A stretch of DNA of 64,000 nucleotides from Ideonella sp. MAG2 (lineage in GTDB: Bacteria > Pseudomonadota > Gammaproteobacteria > Burkholderiales > Burkholderiaceae_C). The translations under genes were made by a program, and so were the position numbers. Below are positions 16,725 through 26,175 of the stretch, piece after piece. The stretch lies in NCBI GenBank assembly GCA_004359425.1, contig PTEU01000001.1:947865-1011864 (forward strand), read 5' to 3'. Every line of letters begins with the position of its first letter. The stretch's first letter is position 1. Below the pieces are notes generated by a model. That model made no database searches, was not told the origin of the DNA, and worked only from the letters and a program-made list of their open reading frames with translations.

Positions 16725-18052
16725 GCACGCTGACTTCTACACGTCTGGCCCTGCGCGGCGACCTGATCGACTTCACCGCTCAACCGGCCCTGGAAGACCC
16801 ACACTCGGCGGGCGTGCGGGTGCGGCCCGACCATTGGCTGTTGATCGAAAACCAGCGCATCGTGGCGGTGCAAGCCGAGGCGCCGGGGCCGGATTGGCCG
16901 CAAGAAGACCATCGTGGTCGTTGGATCTTGCCGGGCTTCATCGACACCCATGTGCACAGCGCGCAGATTGACGTGATCGGTGCCTGGGGCACGCAACTGC
17001 TGGATTGGCTGAACACCCACACCTTCCCCGCCGAGGCGCGCATGGCCGACGAGGCCCATGCGCAAGCGCTGTCGGCGCTGTTTTTGGACAGCCTGTTCTC
17101 GCACGGCACAACCTCGGCCATGGTCTTCCCCACGGTGCACAAGCATTCGGTGGACGCACTGTTTGCCGCAGCCCAGGCGCGGCAGATGCGGCTGATCACT
17201 GGCAAGGTGCTGATGGACCGCCATGCGCCGGATTTTTTGCGCGACGACGTGGCCCAGGCCGAGCGCGACTGCACCGAGCTGATCACCCGCTGGCACGGCC
17301 AGGGCCGCTTGGCCTATGCCGTGACCCCGCGTTTTGCGCCCACCTCGACCGACGCGCAATTGGCCATGGCCGGTGCCTTGATGGACGCGCACCCCGGCCT
17401 CTATATGCAAACCCATGTGGCCGAGAACCGTGATGAGGTGCGCTGGGTGGCCGAGCTGTTCCCCGAGGCGCGCAGCTACCTGGATGTCTATCAGCGCTTT
17501 GGCCTGCTCGGCCCCGGCGCCATGCTGGCCCACGGCATTTGGCTGGACGATGAAGACCGTGCCCTTCTGCGCAGCAGCGGCGCCGCGCTGGCGTTTTGTC
17601 CCTCGTCCAACCTGTTCTTGGGCAGTGGCTTGTTTGACTGGGCGGCGGCGCAAGCCGCAGGCACGGCCGTCAGCATGGCGTCCGACGTGGGTGGGGGCAC
17701 CAGCTTGTCCATGCTGCGCACCTTGGCCGACGGCTACAAGGTGCAGGCCATGGCGGGGCGGCATGTCTCGGCTTGGGCCTTGTTGCACGCCGCTACCTTG
17801 GGCGCCGCCAAGGCTTTGGGCCTGGCGCACGAAGTCGGTGCCCTGGAGCCCGGCCTGATAGCCGATGTGGTGGTCTGGGACAAGGCGATCACGCCCCTGG
17901 AGGCCCGCCGCCAAGCTGTGGCACAGGATGTGCATGACGCGGTGTTTGCCTGGATGACCCAGGGCGACGACCGCCATGTGGTGGAGACCTGGGTGGCTGG
18001 GGGATTGCGCTATCGGCGTCCGTCGCAGCCCGGGCGACAATCAGAGGCTTGA
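16721..18052 (+). CDS. guaD: Guanine deaminase
   Basis: A 443-residue amidohydrolase that converts guanine to xanthine and ammonia, supplying the substrate for XdhAB. FIDTHVHSAQIDVIGAWG holds the zinc-binding HxH (near residues 77 and 79), and HSAQ...WLNTHTFPAE is typical of guanine deaminases. Further metal and substrate motifs are MQTHVAENRDEV, LAHGIWLDDED, FCPSSNLFLGSGLF and ASDVGGGTSLSML. Full length. The start overlaps the LysR stop (ATGA). It is followed within 30 bases by the Bmp-type importer genes. Confidence 0.95.
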   Translation: MSTLTSTRLALRGDLIDFTAQPALEDPHSAGVRVRPDHWLLIENQRIVAVQAEAPGPDWPQEDHRGRWILPGFIDTHVHSAQIDVIGAWGTQLLDWLNTHTFPAEARMADEAHAQALSALFLDSLFSHGTTSAMVFPTVHKHSVDALFAAAQARQMRLITGKVLMDRHAPDFLRDDVAQAERDCTELITRWHGQGRLAYAVTPRFAPTSTDAQLAMAGALMDAHPGLYMQTHVAENRDEVRWVAELFPEARSYLDVYQRFGLLGPGAMLAHGIWLDDEDRALLRSSGAALAFCPSSNLFLGSGLFDWAAAQAAGTAVSMASDVGGGTSLSMLRTLADGYKVQAMAGRHVSAWALLHAATLGAAKALGLAHEVGALEPGLIADVVVWDKAITPLEARRQAVAQDVHDAVFAWMTQGDDRHVVETWVAGGLRYRRPSQPGRQSEA

Positions 18053-18082
18053 CCCGCCAAGAACAATGTTGAGGATGCTTGC

Positions 18083-19660
18083 ATGACCGCTCCCCCGAAT
18101 TCCACCGCGCCGCTGAGGCTGGAGCTGCGTGGCATCACCAAGCAGTACCCGGCGGTGCGGGCCAATGACGCGGTCAGCCTGCGTGTGGCTCCGGGGCAGA
18201 TCCATGCGGTGCTGGGCGAAAACGGCGCGGGCAAGTCGACGATGATGAAAATCATCTACGGCGCCGTCAAACCCGACCAAGGCCAAATCCTCTGGAACGG
18301 CCAAGCCGTGCAAGTGGCCAGCCCAGCGGCGGCGCGGCAGCTGGGCATCAGCATGGTCTACCAGCATTTTTCGCTGTTCGACACCCTGACGGCGGCCGAG
18401 AACGTGTGGCTGGGCCTGGACAAAGCCATGCCCCTGCCCGAAGTGGTGGCCCGTATCCGCGAGGTCTCTGAAGGCTATGGCCTGCCGGTGGACCCGCTGC
18501 GGCCGGTGCACACCCTGAGCGTGGGCGAGCGCCAGCGCGTGGAGATCGTGCGCTCGCTGCTGACCAAGCCGCAATTGCTGATCTTGGACGAGCCCACCTC
18601 GGTGCTCACGCCGCAAGCGGTGGAGAAGCTCTTCATCACCCTGCGCCAGCTCAGCGCCGAGGGCTGCAGCATCCTCTACATCAGCCACAAGTTGGATGAG
18701 ATCCGCGCCCTGTGCCACCACTGCACGGTGCTGCGCGGTGGCAAGGTCACCGGCGAGGTCGACCCCACGCAAGAGAGCAACGCCAGCCTCTCGCGCCTGA
18801 TGATTGGCGCCGAGCCGCCCACCCTGCACCGCCAGGGCAGTGCGGCGGGGGCGGCGGTGCTGGAGGTCCAAAACCTGTCGCTGGACCAGCAAGACCCGTT
18901 TGGCGTGACGCTCAAGGGCATCAACCTGCAAGTGCGCGCCGGCGAGATCGTGGGCGTGGCGGGGGTGTCGGGCAACGGCCAACAAGAGCTGATGGCTGCC
19001 CTCTCGGGTGAAGACCCACGTGCCCCAGCCGGCAGCGTGCAATTGTTTGGCAGCGACATTGCCCGCGCCTCACCGCGCAAGCGCCGCGCCCTTGGCCTGC
19101 ACTTTGTGCCTGAAGAGCGCTTGGGCCGCGGTGCGGTGCCTACGCTGTCGCTGGCGCAAAACACCTTGCTGACCCGCACAGCGGCGGTCAAAGCCGGGGG
19201 CTGGCTGAACTTGGCCCAGACGCGGCAATTGGCGGCCGACTTGATTGCCCGCTACAACGTCAAGGCGGGCGGGCCGGATGCGGCGGCGCGTTCTTTGTCG
19301 GGCGGCAATTTGCAAAAGTTTTTGGTGGGCCGCGAGATCGACGCCAACCCCAAACTGCTGATCGTCTCGCAACCCACCTGGGGCGTGGACGTAGGGGCGG
19401 CGGCGCAAATCCGTGGCGCCTTGTTGGCGCTGCGCGATGCGGGTTGTGCGCTGCTCATCGTCAGCGAGGAGTTGGACGAGCTGTTTGAAATCTCGGACCG
19501 CATGGTGGTGATGGCGCAGGGCCGCATCAGCCCTTCGCTGCCCACGGCCGAGGCCACGATTGAGCGCATTGGCGCTTGGATGTCCGGTTTGTGGGACGAG
19601 CCCTCAGCCACGGCGGCCGCAGCCGCTGCCAGCAAGGAGGGCGCTCATGTCGCTCATTAA
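18083..19660 (+). CDS. Purine/nucleoside ABC importer, double ATPase subunit
   Basis: A 525-residue protein with two ABC ATPase domains in tandem, as in NupA/RfuB/YufO-type importers that work with a BmpA lipoprotein. The first domain has Walker A GENGAGKST, signature LSVGERQRVEI and Walker B LLILDEPTSVL. The second has a degenerate Walker A (GVSGNGQQEL), signature LSGGNLQKF and a weakened Walker B region LLIVSQPTWGVDVGAA, the normal asymmetry of this family. It overlaps the permease start by 14 bases; an AAGGAGG ribosome site lies inside its last codons (19634-19640). Confidence 0.93.
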   Translation: MTAPPNSTAPLRLELRGITKQYPAVRANDAVSLRVAPGQIHAVLGENGAGKSTMMKIIYGAVKPDQGQILWNGQAVQVASPAAARQLGISMVYQHFSLFDTLTAAENVWLGLDKAMPLPEVVARIREVSEGYGLPVDPLRPVHTLSVGERQRVEIVRSLLTKPQLLILDEPTSVLTPQAVEKLFITLRQLSAEGCSILYISHKLDEIRALCHHCTVLRGGKVTGEVDPTQESNASLSRLMIGAEPPTLHRQGSAAGAAVLEVQNLSLDQQDPFGVTLKGINLQVRAGEIVGVAGVSGNGQQELMAALSGEDPRAPAGSVQLFGSDIARASPRKRRALGLHFVPEERLGRGAVPTLSLAQNTLLTRTAAVKAGGWLNLAQTRQLAADLIARYNVKAGGPDAAARSLSGGNLQKFLVGREIDANPKLLIVSQPTWGVDVGAAAQIRGALLALRDAGCALLIVSEELDELFEISDRMVVMAQGRISPSLPTAEATIERIGAWMSGLWDEPSATAAAAAASKEGAHVAH

Positions 19661-20720
19661 GTTAGAGGTGAGGCCTCAGCCCTCACAGGCTTTTGCGCTG
19701 GCCTCGCCGCTCATTGCGCTGGCCATCACCGTGGTCATCGGCGTCATCATGTTTGCGCTCTTGGGCAAAGACCCGGTCAAGGGCTTGCAGGTGTTCTTTT
19801 ATGAGCCCATCAAGAGCGCTTATGCCTGGTCGGAGTTGAGTGTCAAAGCCACGCCGCTGATCCTGATCGCATTGGGCTTGGCCGTGTGCTTTCGCTCCAA
19901 TGTTTGGAACATCGGCGCCGAGGGACAGTTTGTGGTGGGCGCGCTGGCCGCTGGTTGGGTGGCCATGCAGGCCGGGCCCGGCACCGGCCGCTGGATCGTG
20001 GTGGCGGTGCTGGTGGCGGGCATGCTGGGCGGCATGGTCTGGAGCGGCATCGTGGCGCTGTTGCGTGACCGCTTCAATGCCAATGAGATTTTGGTCAGCC
20101 TGATGCTGGTCTATGTGGCCGACATGCTGCTGTCTTGGCTGGTCTATGGGCCCTGGAAGGACCCGAACGGCTACAACTTCCCGCAGACCATCACCTTCGA
20201 TGCGGTCACCAAAATCCCGCGCCTGTTTGATGGCCTGCGCGCCAATGCGGGCAGCCTGATCGCGCTGGCGGCCGTGGGCTTGTTGTGGGTCTTCATGTTC
20301 CGCACCTATCGCGGCTTTGCCATGCAGGTCGGGGGCTTGGCCCCGGCGGCGGCGCGCTATGCGGGGTTTTCTTCGCGCACCTCGCTGTGGACGGCTTTGT
20401 TGATCTCTGGTGCTCTGGCCGGTTTGGCCGGAGGCCTGGAGGCCGCAGGGCCGCTGGGCCAGTTGACGCCTTATGTGCCGGCGGGCTACGGCTTTGCCGC
20501 CATCATCGTGGCCTTTGTGGGGCGGCTGCACCCGGTGGGCATGGTGTTTTCGGCGCTGCTGATGAGCATGTTCTACATCGGTGGCGAGTTGGCGCAATCG
20601 CGCTTGGGGCTGCCTAAAGCCTTGACGGGCGTGTTCCAAGGCCTGCTGCTGTTCTCGCTGCTGGCCTGCGACACCTTGATCCACTACCGCATTCGCTGGG
20701 GCCGGGAGCAGAGCGCATGA
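19647..20720 (+). CDS. Purine/nucleoside ABC importer, permease subunit 1
   Basis: A 357-residue permease of the BPD_transp_2 (NupP/YufP) family with 8-9 hydrophobic segments. Recognisable features are GLAVCFRSNVWNIGAEGQF with the conserved N-I-G-A-E-G-Q signature, FNANEILVSLMLVYVADMLL and AGFSSRTSLWTALLISGALA. The ATG at 19647 is chosen for its strong ribosome site. The start overlaps the ATPase gene and the stop overlaps the second permease (ATGA). Confidence 0.93.
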   Translation: MSLIKLEVRPQPSQAFALASPLIALAITVVIGVIMFALLGKDPVKGLQVFFYEPIKSAYAWSELSVKATPLILIALGLAVCFRSNVWNIGAEGQFVVGALAAGWVAMQAGPGTGRWIVVAVLVAGMLGGMVWSGIVALLRDRFNANEILVSLMLVYVADMLLSWLVYGPWKDPNGYNFPQTITFDAVTKIPRLFDGLRANAGSLIALAAVGLLWVFMFRTYRGFAMQVGGLAPAAARYAGFSSRTSLWTALLISGALAGLAGGLEAAGPLGQLTPYVPAGYGFAAIIVAFVGRLHPVGMVFSALLMSMFYIGGELAQSRLGLPKALTGVFQGLLLFSLLACDTLIHYRIRWGREQSA

Positions 20721-21637
20721 ACGAAATTGCATTGCTGATCGCCGCCACCCTGAGTGCAGGCACGGTGTTGGCCATTGCGGGCTTGGGGCTGCTCATCAAC
20801 GAGCGCGCGGGCATCGTCAACTTGGGGGCTGAAGGCATGATGCTGGTGGCCGCCATTGCGGGTTTTGCGGTGGCGGTGCGCACCGGTTCGGATGGCTTGG
20901 CCTTCATGGCGGGCATGGGGGCCGGTGCCGTGTTGGCCCTGGTGTTTGGTTGGTTGGTGATTTGGCTCAATACCAACCAATACGCCACGGGCTTGGCCTT
21001 GAGCCTGTTTGGCACCGGCTTCTCGGCCTTTGTGGGTACCCCGTTCACCCAAGAAAAGTTGGGGGATCGCTTCAAGTTTGAGATTCCCGGCCTGTCTGAG
21101 ATCCCAGTCTTGGGTGTTGCGCTGTTCAAGCAACATCCCATGGTCTACGGTGCCATGCTCTTGGCGTTGGGGCTGGCCTGGTTTCTCTACCGCACCCGCG
21201 CGGGCTTGGTGTTGCGGGCCGTGGGCGAGTCACCCGAGTCGGCCCATGCGCTGGGCTACCCGGTGCGTCGCATACGCTTGTTGGCTGTGGTGGTAGGCGG
21301 GGCTTTGTGCGGCTTGGCGGGGGCCTATCTATCGGTCATCTACACGCCGCTGTGGGTGGAGGGCATGGTCTCTGGCCGTGGCTGGATTGCCCTGGCGCTC
21401 ACCACCTTTGCCACCTGGCGGCCTGCGCGCATTTTGTTGGGGGCGTATTTGTTCGGCGGCGTCACCATGCTGCAATTCCACTTGCAAGGCGAAGGGGTGG
21501 ACATCCCCAGCCAGTTCCTGACCATGCTGCCCTATGTCGCCACCATCGTGGTGCTGGTGCTGATCTCGCGCAACCCCACCTGGATCAAGATGAACATGCC
21601 CGCCTCTCTGGGCAAGCCTTTCACACCCGGCGGATAG
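20717..21637 (+). CDS. Purine/nucleoside ABC importer, permease subunit 2
   Basis: A 306-residue NupQ/YufQ-type permease. GLGLLINERAGIVNLGAEGM is the hallmark N-terminal motif; TNQYATGLALSLFGTGFSAF and ESPESAHALGYPVRRIRLLA follow. It forms the heteromeric membrane channel with the preceding permease. Coupled by ATGA; the next gene follows after 39 bases with its own GAGGAG ribosome site. Confidence 0.93.
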   Translation: MNEIALLIAATLSAGTVLAIAGLGLLINERAGIVNLGAEGMMLVAAIAGFAVAVRTGSDGLAFMAGMGAGAVLALVFGWLVIWLNTNQYATGLALSLFGTGFSAFVGTPFTQEKLGDRFKFEIPGLSEIPVLGVALFKQHPMVYGAMLLALGLAWFLYRTRAGLVLRAVGESPESAHALGYPVRRIRLLAVVVGGALCGLAGAYLSVIYTPLWVEGMVSGRGWIALALTTFATWRPARILLGAYLFGGVTMLQFHLQGEGVDIPSQFLTMLPYVATIVVLVLISRNPTWIKMNMPASLGKPFTPGG

Positions 21638-21676
21638 ATAATGCCCGCCGCAACCTTTCCCACTTGAGGAGACTCC

Positions 21677-22864
21677 ATGACCCTTCACTCCAAGCGCACT
21701 TTGTTGAAGCTCGCTGGCTTCTCGACCCTGGCTGCTACCGCAGCGCTGGTCGGTTGCGGCAAGCCTGCTGAGGCCCCCAAGGCCGCTGACCCTGCATCGG
21801 CCCCTGCAGCAGCCTCTGCTGCGGCCCCGGCCTCTGCCGCCGCCAAGGCTGAGCCGCTGAAAATCGCCTTTGCCTACGTCGGCCCGGTGGGTGACGGTGG
21901 CTGGACCTTCGCGCACGACAACGGCCGCAAGGCCATCGAGAAGGAATTTGGCGACAAGGTCGTCACCTCCATCGTCGAAAAAGTCGCCGAGTCCGCTGAC
22001 GCGGAGCGCGTGTTCCGCGACCTGGTCGGCCAGGGCAATAAGCTGATCTTCGGCACCACCTTCGGCTATATGGAGCCCATGCTCAAGGTGGCCGCAGACA
22101 CCAAAGACGTGAAGTTCGAGCATGCCACCGGCTACAAGACCGCCGAGAACATGCGCACTTACGACAGCCGCACCTACGAAGGCGCGTACATGGCGGGCGT
22201 GATCGCAGGCTCCATGACCAAGTCCAACACCCTGGGCGTGGTCGGCTCCATTCCCATCCCTGAAGTGATCCGCAACATCAACAGCTTTACCTTGGGTGCG
22301 CAGAGTGTGAACCCCAAGATCAAGACCAAGGTGGTCTGGGTCAATGAGTGGTTCAACCCGCCCAAAGAAACCGAAGCCGCCACCGCCCTGATCAACGGCG
22401 GCGCTGACGTGCTGATGCAAAACACCGACTCGCCCGCTGTGCTGAAGACGGCCCAAGAAAAAGGCAAGCGCGCCTTTGGTTGGGACAGCGACATGACCGC
22501 CTACGGCCCCAAGGCTCACTTGGGCTCGGCCGTCATCAACTGGGGCCCGTACTACGTCAAGGCCACCCGCGACGCTCTGGAAGGCAACTGGAAGGGTGGC
22601 GAGTCCGTGTGGTGGGGCGTGAAGGAAGGCGCGATCGACATGGTCGGTATCGCTGACGACGTGCCGGCCGATGTCAAGGACAAGGTCGAGAAGGTCAAGG
22701 CCGGTTTGAAGGACGGCAGCTTCCATATCTGGAAGGGCCCCATCGTGGACAACACCGGCAAAGAACAGGTCGCCAAGGACGCCGTCGCTGACGACAAGTT
22801 CCTGGGCGGCGTGAAGTTCTACGTCAAGGGCGTGGAAGGCAAGGTGCCTGGCGACGGCAAGTAA
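21677..22864 (+). CDS. BMP/PnrA-family substrate-binding lipoprotein
   Basis: A 395-residue periplasmic binding protein of the BMP family (BmpA/PnrA/Med), which captures purine nucleosides or bases for the ABC importer encoded just upstream. The N-terminal signal has the lipobox LVGC with the lipidated cysteine near residue 26. An Ala/Pro-rich linker of ~30 residues follows, then the binding domain: KIAFAYVGPVGDGGWTFAHD, ATGYKTAENMRTYDSRTYEG, and NTDSPAVLKTAQEKGKRAFG. Its codon usage is more biased than that of its neighbours, as expected for an abundant binding protein. Confidence 0.94.
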   Translation: MTLHSKRTLLKLAGFSTLAATAALVGCGKPAEAPKAADPASAPAAASAAAPASAAAKAEPLKIAFAYVGPVGDGGWTFAHDNGRKAIEKEFGDKVVTSIVEKVAESADAERVFRDLVGQGNKLIFGTTFGYMEPMLKVAADTKDVKFEHATGYKTAENMRTYDSRTYEGAYMAGVIAGSMTKSNTLGVVGSIPIPEVIRNINSFTLGAQSVNPKIKTKVVWVNEWFNPPKETEAATALINGGADVLMQNTDSPAVLKTAQEKGKRAFGWDSDMTAYGPKAHLGSAVINWGPYYVKATRDALEGNWKGGESVWWGVKEGAIDMVGIADDVPADVKDKVEKVKAGLKDGSFHIWKGPIVDNTGKEQVAKDAVADDKFLGGVKFYVKGVEGKVPGDGK

Positions 22865-22902
22865 GCCACTCGTCGTGCATCAGCCTGCGGCCCCTGCCGC
22901 AT

Positions 22903-23700
22903 GCCCGCATCAAAAGGCCGCCACCAGATTATTTCGAGCGGGCTGCGGCCGACAACGTGGTCCATGCGGAACTGTTTTTCGACCCCCAAACTCACACCGA
23001 GCGCGGCGTGCCCATGGGCGTGGTGATCCAAGGCCTGAGCCGTGCACGGCAAGAGGCCCAACGCCGTTGGGGCCTCAGCAGTGCCTTGATCTTGTGCTTC
23101 TTGCGCCACTTGAGCCAAGCCTCGGCCTTCGAGACTCTGGAGGCCGCCATGCCTTGGCGAGAGCATTTCATCGGCGTGGGCCTGGACAGCTCTGAGAGGG
23201 GCCACCCGCCTGAAAAATTTGCCGAGGTCTTTGCCCGCTGCCGCGAACTGGGCCTGCACATCGTGGCCCATGCGGGGGAGGAAGGGCCTCCCGCCTATAT
23301 CTGGAGTGCCTTGGATGTGCTCAAGGTCGAGCGCATCGACCACGGTGTGCGCGCCATCGAAGACGCGGCCTTGATCCAGCGCTTGGCCGCAGAGCGCATG
23401 CCGCTCACGGTGTGCCCACTCTCCAACGTCAAGCTCTGCGTCTATGAGCACATGAGCCAACACCAACTGCCGGCCCTGCTGGATGCAGGCTTGGTCTGCA
23501 CCATCAACTCCGACGACCCCGCCTACTTCGGCGGCTATATGAACGCCAACTGGCTCGCCACTTTCGACGCCTTGCCGCAACTGGGCTTGGCCCACGCCCG
23601 CATGCTGGCGCTCAATAGCTTTGAGGCGAGCTTTGTGGATGAGGCGACGAAGGCGGGGTGGCGGCGCAAGCTGGATGAGACGCTTGCTGCCGCCAGTTGA
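22903..23700 (+). pseudogene. add: Adenosine deaminase, N-terminal quarter missing
   Basis: From about 22927 the frame reads PDYFERAAADNVVHAELFFD and continues as a good adenosine deaminase to 23700. The catalytic HAGEEGPP, the metal-binding H in IDHGVRAIED and NSDDPAYFGG with the zinc-ligand Asp are all present. The first ~85 residues, which contain the essential HxH zinc motif (usually ELHLHIEG), are absent, and there is no start codon with a ribosome site; GTG 22957 lies inside the conserved region. The break is within 22865-22925. An intact gene would send adenosine or adenine to the guaD/xdh route, fitting the cluster. Inactive as drawn. Confidence 0.8.
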
Positions 23701-23706
23701 TGGAGC

Positions 23707-24434
23707 TTAGGGCATGGGGCGCAGTAGGTAGGCTACGTCGGAATTTCCGTTGTAACGCGAATCGAAACCGGCGATCAGGCCGTTGTCATTGATGGCACTT
23801 GGGATGCCTAGCAGAGTCCATTGCGACTGTTGCTCCGGCGGGATCAAGTCAGAAAGCCTTGCCAGTACGCCATCCCGAACTCGAATACCTTCAAGGCCAT
23901 AACCCGTGTAGCCAACAATCAGGCCGCTATTGTTTATGGCTGTTCCTTCGGTGTAGCGCCCTGCACCTAAATCGACAGGAGCCGCCTTGCCTTGCCAACT
24001 CACCACGCGCGCGCTGTCTAAAGTACCTCCTGTGTCAGACATGCCCACGATGGTGCCTCTGGCATTGATACCCTTGGCTTTGGCCAAGCGCCCATTTTCC
24101 AGCGGACTTAGCCACGCTATCTTTCCATTTTGGTATCGGAAGGCGTGGCCGCTACCACTGCTTGAGTTCCAAGCCCAACCAACCGCTAAGCCTTTGGCAT
24201 TGAGGCCGGTCAGCCAACTTCGGGTCATGCCCGTGAGAGCTCCGACATTGACGCCAGTACCTTTTCGTTCAAAGAGATAGGCTTGCGGTTCGCCATCTGC
24301 AGCCATGAATGAACCTGCCATGCGCCCGCCCACGCTTGCCGCCACTGTGTTGCCAACGCCGCGCTGGCGGATGCACCCGTTACCAGCAAAGCAGCCAAAG
24401 CAATAGCTTGGCGAGATGATAGGGACTTGGACAT
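23707..24434 (-). pseudogene. HAF-repeat secreted protein, frame broken after the signal peptide
   Basis: ATG 24434 begins a clear signal peptide (SSRQAIALAALLVTGASASA) but that frame runs into non-homologous sequence. From ~24360 a different frame continues with HAF-type repeats to 23707: GRMAGSFMAADGEPQAYLF, GHAFRYQNGKIAWLSPLENG, KGINARGTIVGMSDTGG and AINDNGLIAGFDSRYNGNSD. Each repeat has the G-x-I/A-x-G core of this beta-propeller-like family of extracellular proteins. The join at about 24350-24365 shifts frame and probably removes N-terminal repeats. Function of the family is unknown. Confidence 0.65.
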
Positions 24435-24506
24435 GGGGACTCTCCTCGTTTGGAACTCAATGTTGTAGATGCGAAGAGAAATTGTCCGAAAAACTGTAAC
24501 GCGTTG

Positions 24507-26084
24507 CTACCCCAAACGCCGCATCCTAGGGTTTCCCTGCGCCACCTCAAACGCTGCCGCCGTGCCCACACTCGGCCACTCTTTGAACACATCGTCGATC
24601 ACGCGCATCTGCACCTGCAGGCGTTCTGGCGTCATGTTCACCAGGCCATAGCCGCGCTGCTGGCGGGCGCTGAATTGCACATGGGGGTTCAAGGCCATGA
24701 TCTCGGCGCTGGTGATGCCACCAAAGGCGCGGGAGGTGATGCTGGCGCAGCAGAACTCTGGAGCCACGATGGGGCCTTGGGTTGGGCCAGGGCCGGCGTG
24801 CAGGTGTGCAGCCCAGTGCTCGTGGATGTCGCCGCCCAAGATGACCGGGCCGCTGACCTGGTGTTGCTGCAAGCCCTTGATCAAGCGCTGGCGAGAGGCG
24901 GCATAGCCGTCCCAGCCGTCGCTGAAGCTGCGTTCGCCCCACACGGGCAGCAGGCGGGGTGAGACAGTGGTGGGTTGGCAGATCACATTCCAGTGTTGGC
25001 GGCTGGCCGCGTGCGCTGGCGATTGCTGCTGCAAGCCTTGCTGCAGCCAGGCCTCTTGCTCGCGGCCCAGCAGGCTGCGGGCCGGGTCGCGGGCCGCGTC
25101 GCAATCCTCGGGCTTGAACAGGCCGGCAATGCCGCAGCGCACGGCGTCGTCCCTGTACTGCCGCGTGTCCAGCAGGTGGAACATGGCCAATCGGCCCACC
25201 GGCACACGCTGATAGACCTGCAGCGCCGCAGGCCCTGTCAACAAGGCTTGTAGGCCGCCCAGCACGGTGCGCGGAGAGACCGGCATGTGCTCATACCAAG
25301 CCTGATAGGCCGCACAGCGGCGCGCCACGCTGCCCCAGCGTGCCTGGCCCTGCAAGGGGCCGCCCGCATAGTCGTTAAAGACCTCGTGGTCGTCCCAAAT
25401 CACCAACCAAGGGCAGGCGGCATGCATGGCTTGCAGGGCCGGGTCGCTGCGGGCCAGGGCATAGAGCTCGCGGTAATCGTTCAGGGCCGTGGCGGCGGCG
25501 GAGATGGGGCCTCTGAACTCGCCCACCCGACCGCCCGACTCATAGATGTAGTCGCCCAGAAAAACAAGCAAATCGGGTTGGTCGGCCAGCATGGCGCGAT
25601 AGGCCCCAAAGTGCCCTGCGTGGTAGCGCTGGCAAGAGGCAAAGGCAAAGCGCAGGCTGCCCACTTCTTGCTGAGGGCTGGGCAAGGTGCGGGTCTGGCC
25701 CACGGGGCTGATGAAGCCAGCCACGCGAAAGCGGTAGAACAGGCGCTGCGCGGCGGGCAGGCCAGTCACCTCCACATGCACGCTGTGGGCCAAGGCGGGC
25801 AGGGCGGTGTGACGGCCTTGCTGCACAAGTTGGGTGAAGCCCTCGTCCAGCGCCAACTCCCAGCGCACTTCCAGCGGCACATCGGCCCAGGGGTAGCGGT
25901 AAGGGTTGGGCGGCACCAGCCGCGTCCACAGCACCACACTGCTGTCGCTGGGGGCGCCGCTGGCGACGCCTAGCGTGAAGGGGTTGGCCTCCATCGGGGC
26001 CTGCGCCCACAAGCCGCTGGGACCGCCCAAGCCCAGCGCTTGGGCCAGTGCGGCCTGCCACCAGTGGCGACGAGAAATCGACAT
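24507..26084 (-). CDS. phoD: PhoD-type alkaline phosphatase/phosphodiesterase
   Basis: A 525-residue secreted metallophosphatase. The N-terminus (MSISRRHWWQAALAQALGL) resembles a twin-arginine signal with only one RR pair followed by a hydrophobic stretch. A Fn3-like PhoD N-domain (FTLGVASGAPSDSSVVLWTR) precedes the catalytic domain with FASCQRYHAG, FLGDYIYESGG, VIWDDHEVFNDYAGG and VILGGDIHEHWAAHLH, all metal-ligand motifs of PhoD. Full length. It acts on phosphomonoesters or diesters outside the cytoplasm. Confidence 0.93.
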   Translation of the reverse strand: MSISRRHWWQAALAQALGLGGPSGLWAQAPMEANPFTLGVASGAPSDSSVVLWTRLVPPNPYRYPWADVPLEVRWELALDEGFTQLVQQGRHTALPALAHSVHVEVTGLPAAQRLFYRFRVAGFISPVGQTRTLPSPQQEVGSLRFAFASCQRYHAGHFGAYRAMLADQPDLLVFLGDYIYESGGRVGEFRGPISAAATALNDYRELYALARSDPALQAMHAACPWLVIWDDHEVFNDYAGGPLQGQARWGSVARRCAAYQAWYEHMPVSPRTVLGGLQALLTGPAALQVYQRVPVGRLAMFHLLDTRQYRDDAVRCGIAGLFKPEDCDAARDPARSLLGREQEAWLQQGLQQQSPAHAASRQHWNVICQPTTVSPRLLPVWGERSFSDGWDGYAASRQRLIKGLQQHQVSGPVILGGDIHEHWAAHLHAGPGPTQGPIVAPEFCCASITSRAFGGITSAEIMALNPHVQFSARQQRGYGLVNMTPERLQVQMRVIDDVFKEWPSVGTAAAFEVAQGNPRMRRLG

Positions 26085-26175
26085 GAATCGCGCTTCGAAG
26101 AAAGGGGACCGCTGGAGTGATTGACAGCCTGACTATGATGGTTGAAACCCCTGATTCAACCGTGCAACAACTTCC

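Noticed and set aside
19560-19647. Longer form of the first importer permease starting at 19560
   Set aside because: The extra 29 residues overlap the ATPase gene by ~100 bases; ATG 19647 has a strong AAGGAGG ribosome site and matches the family N-terminus.
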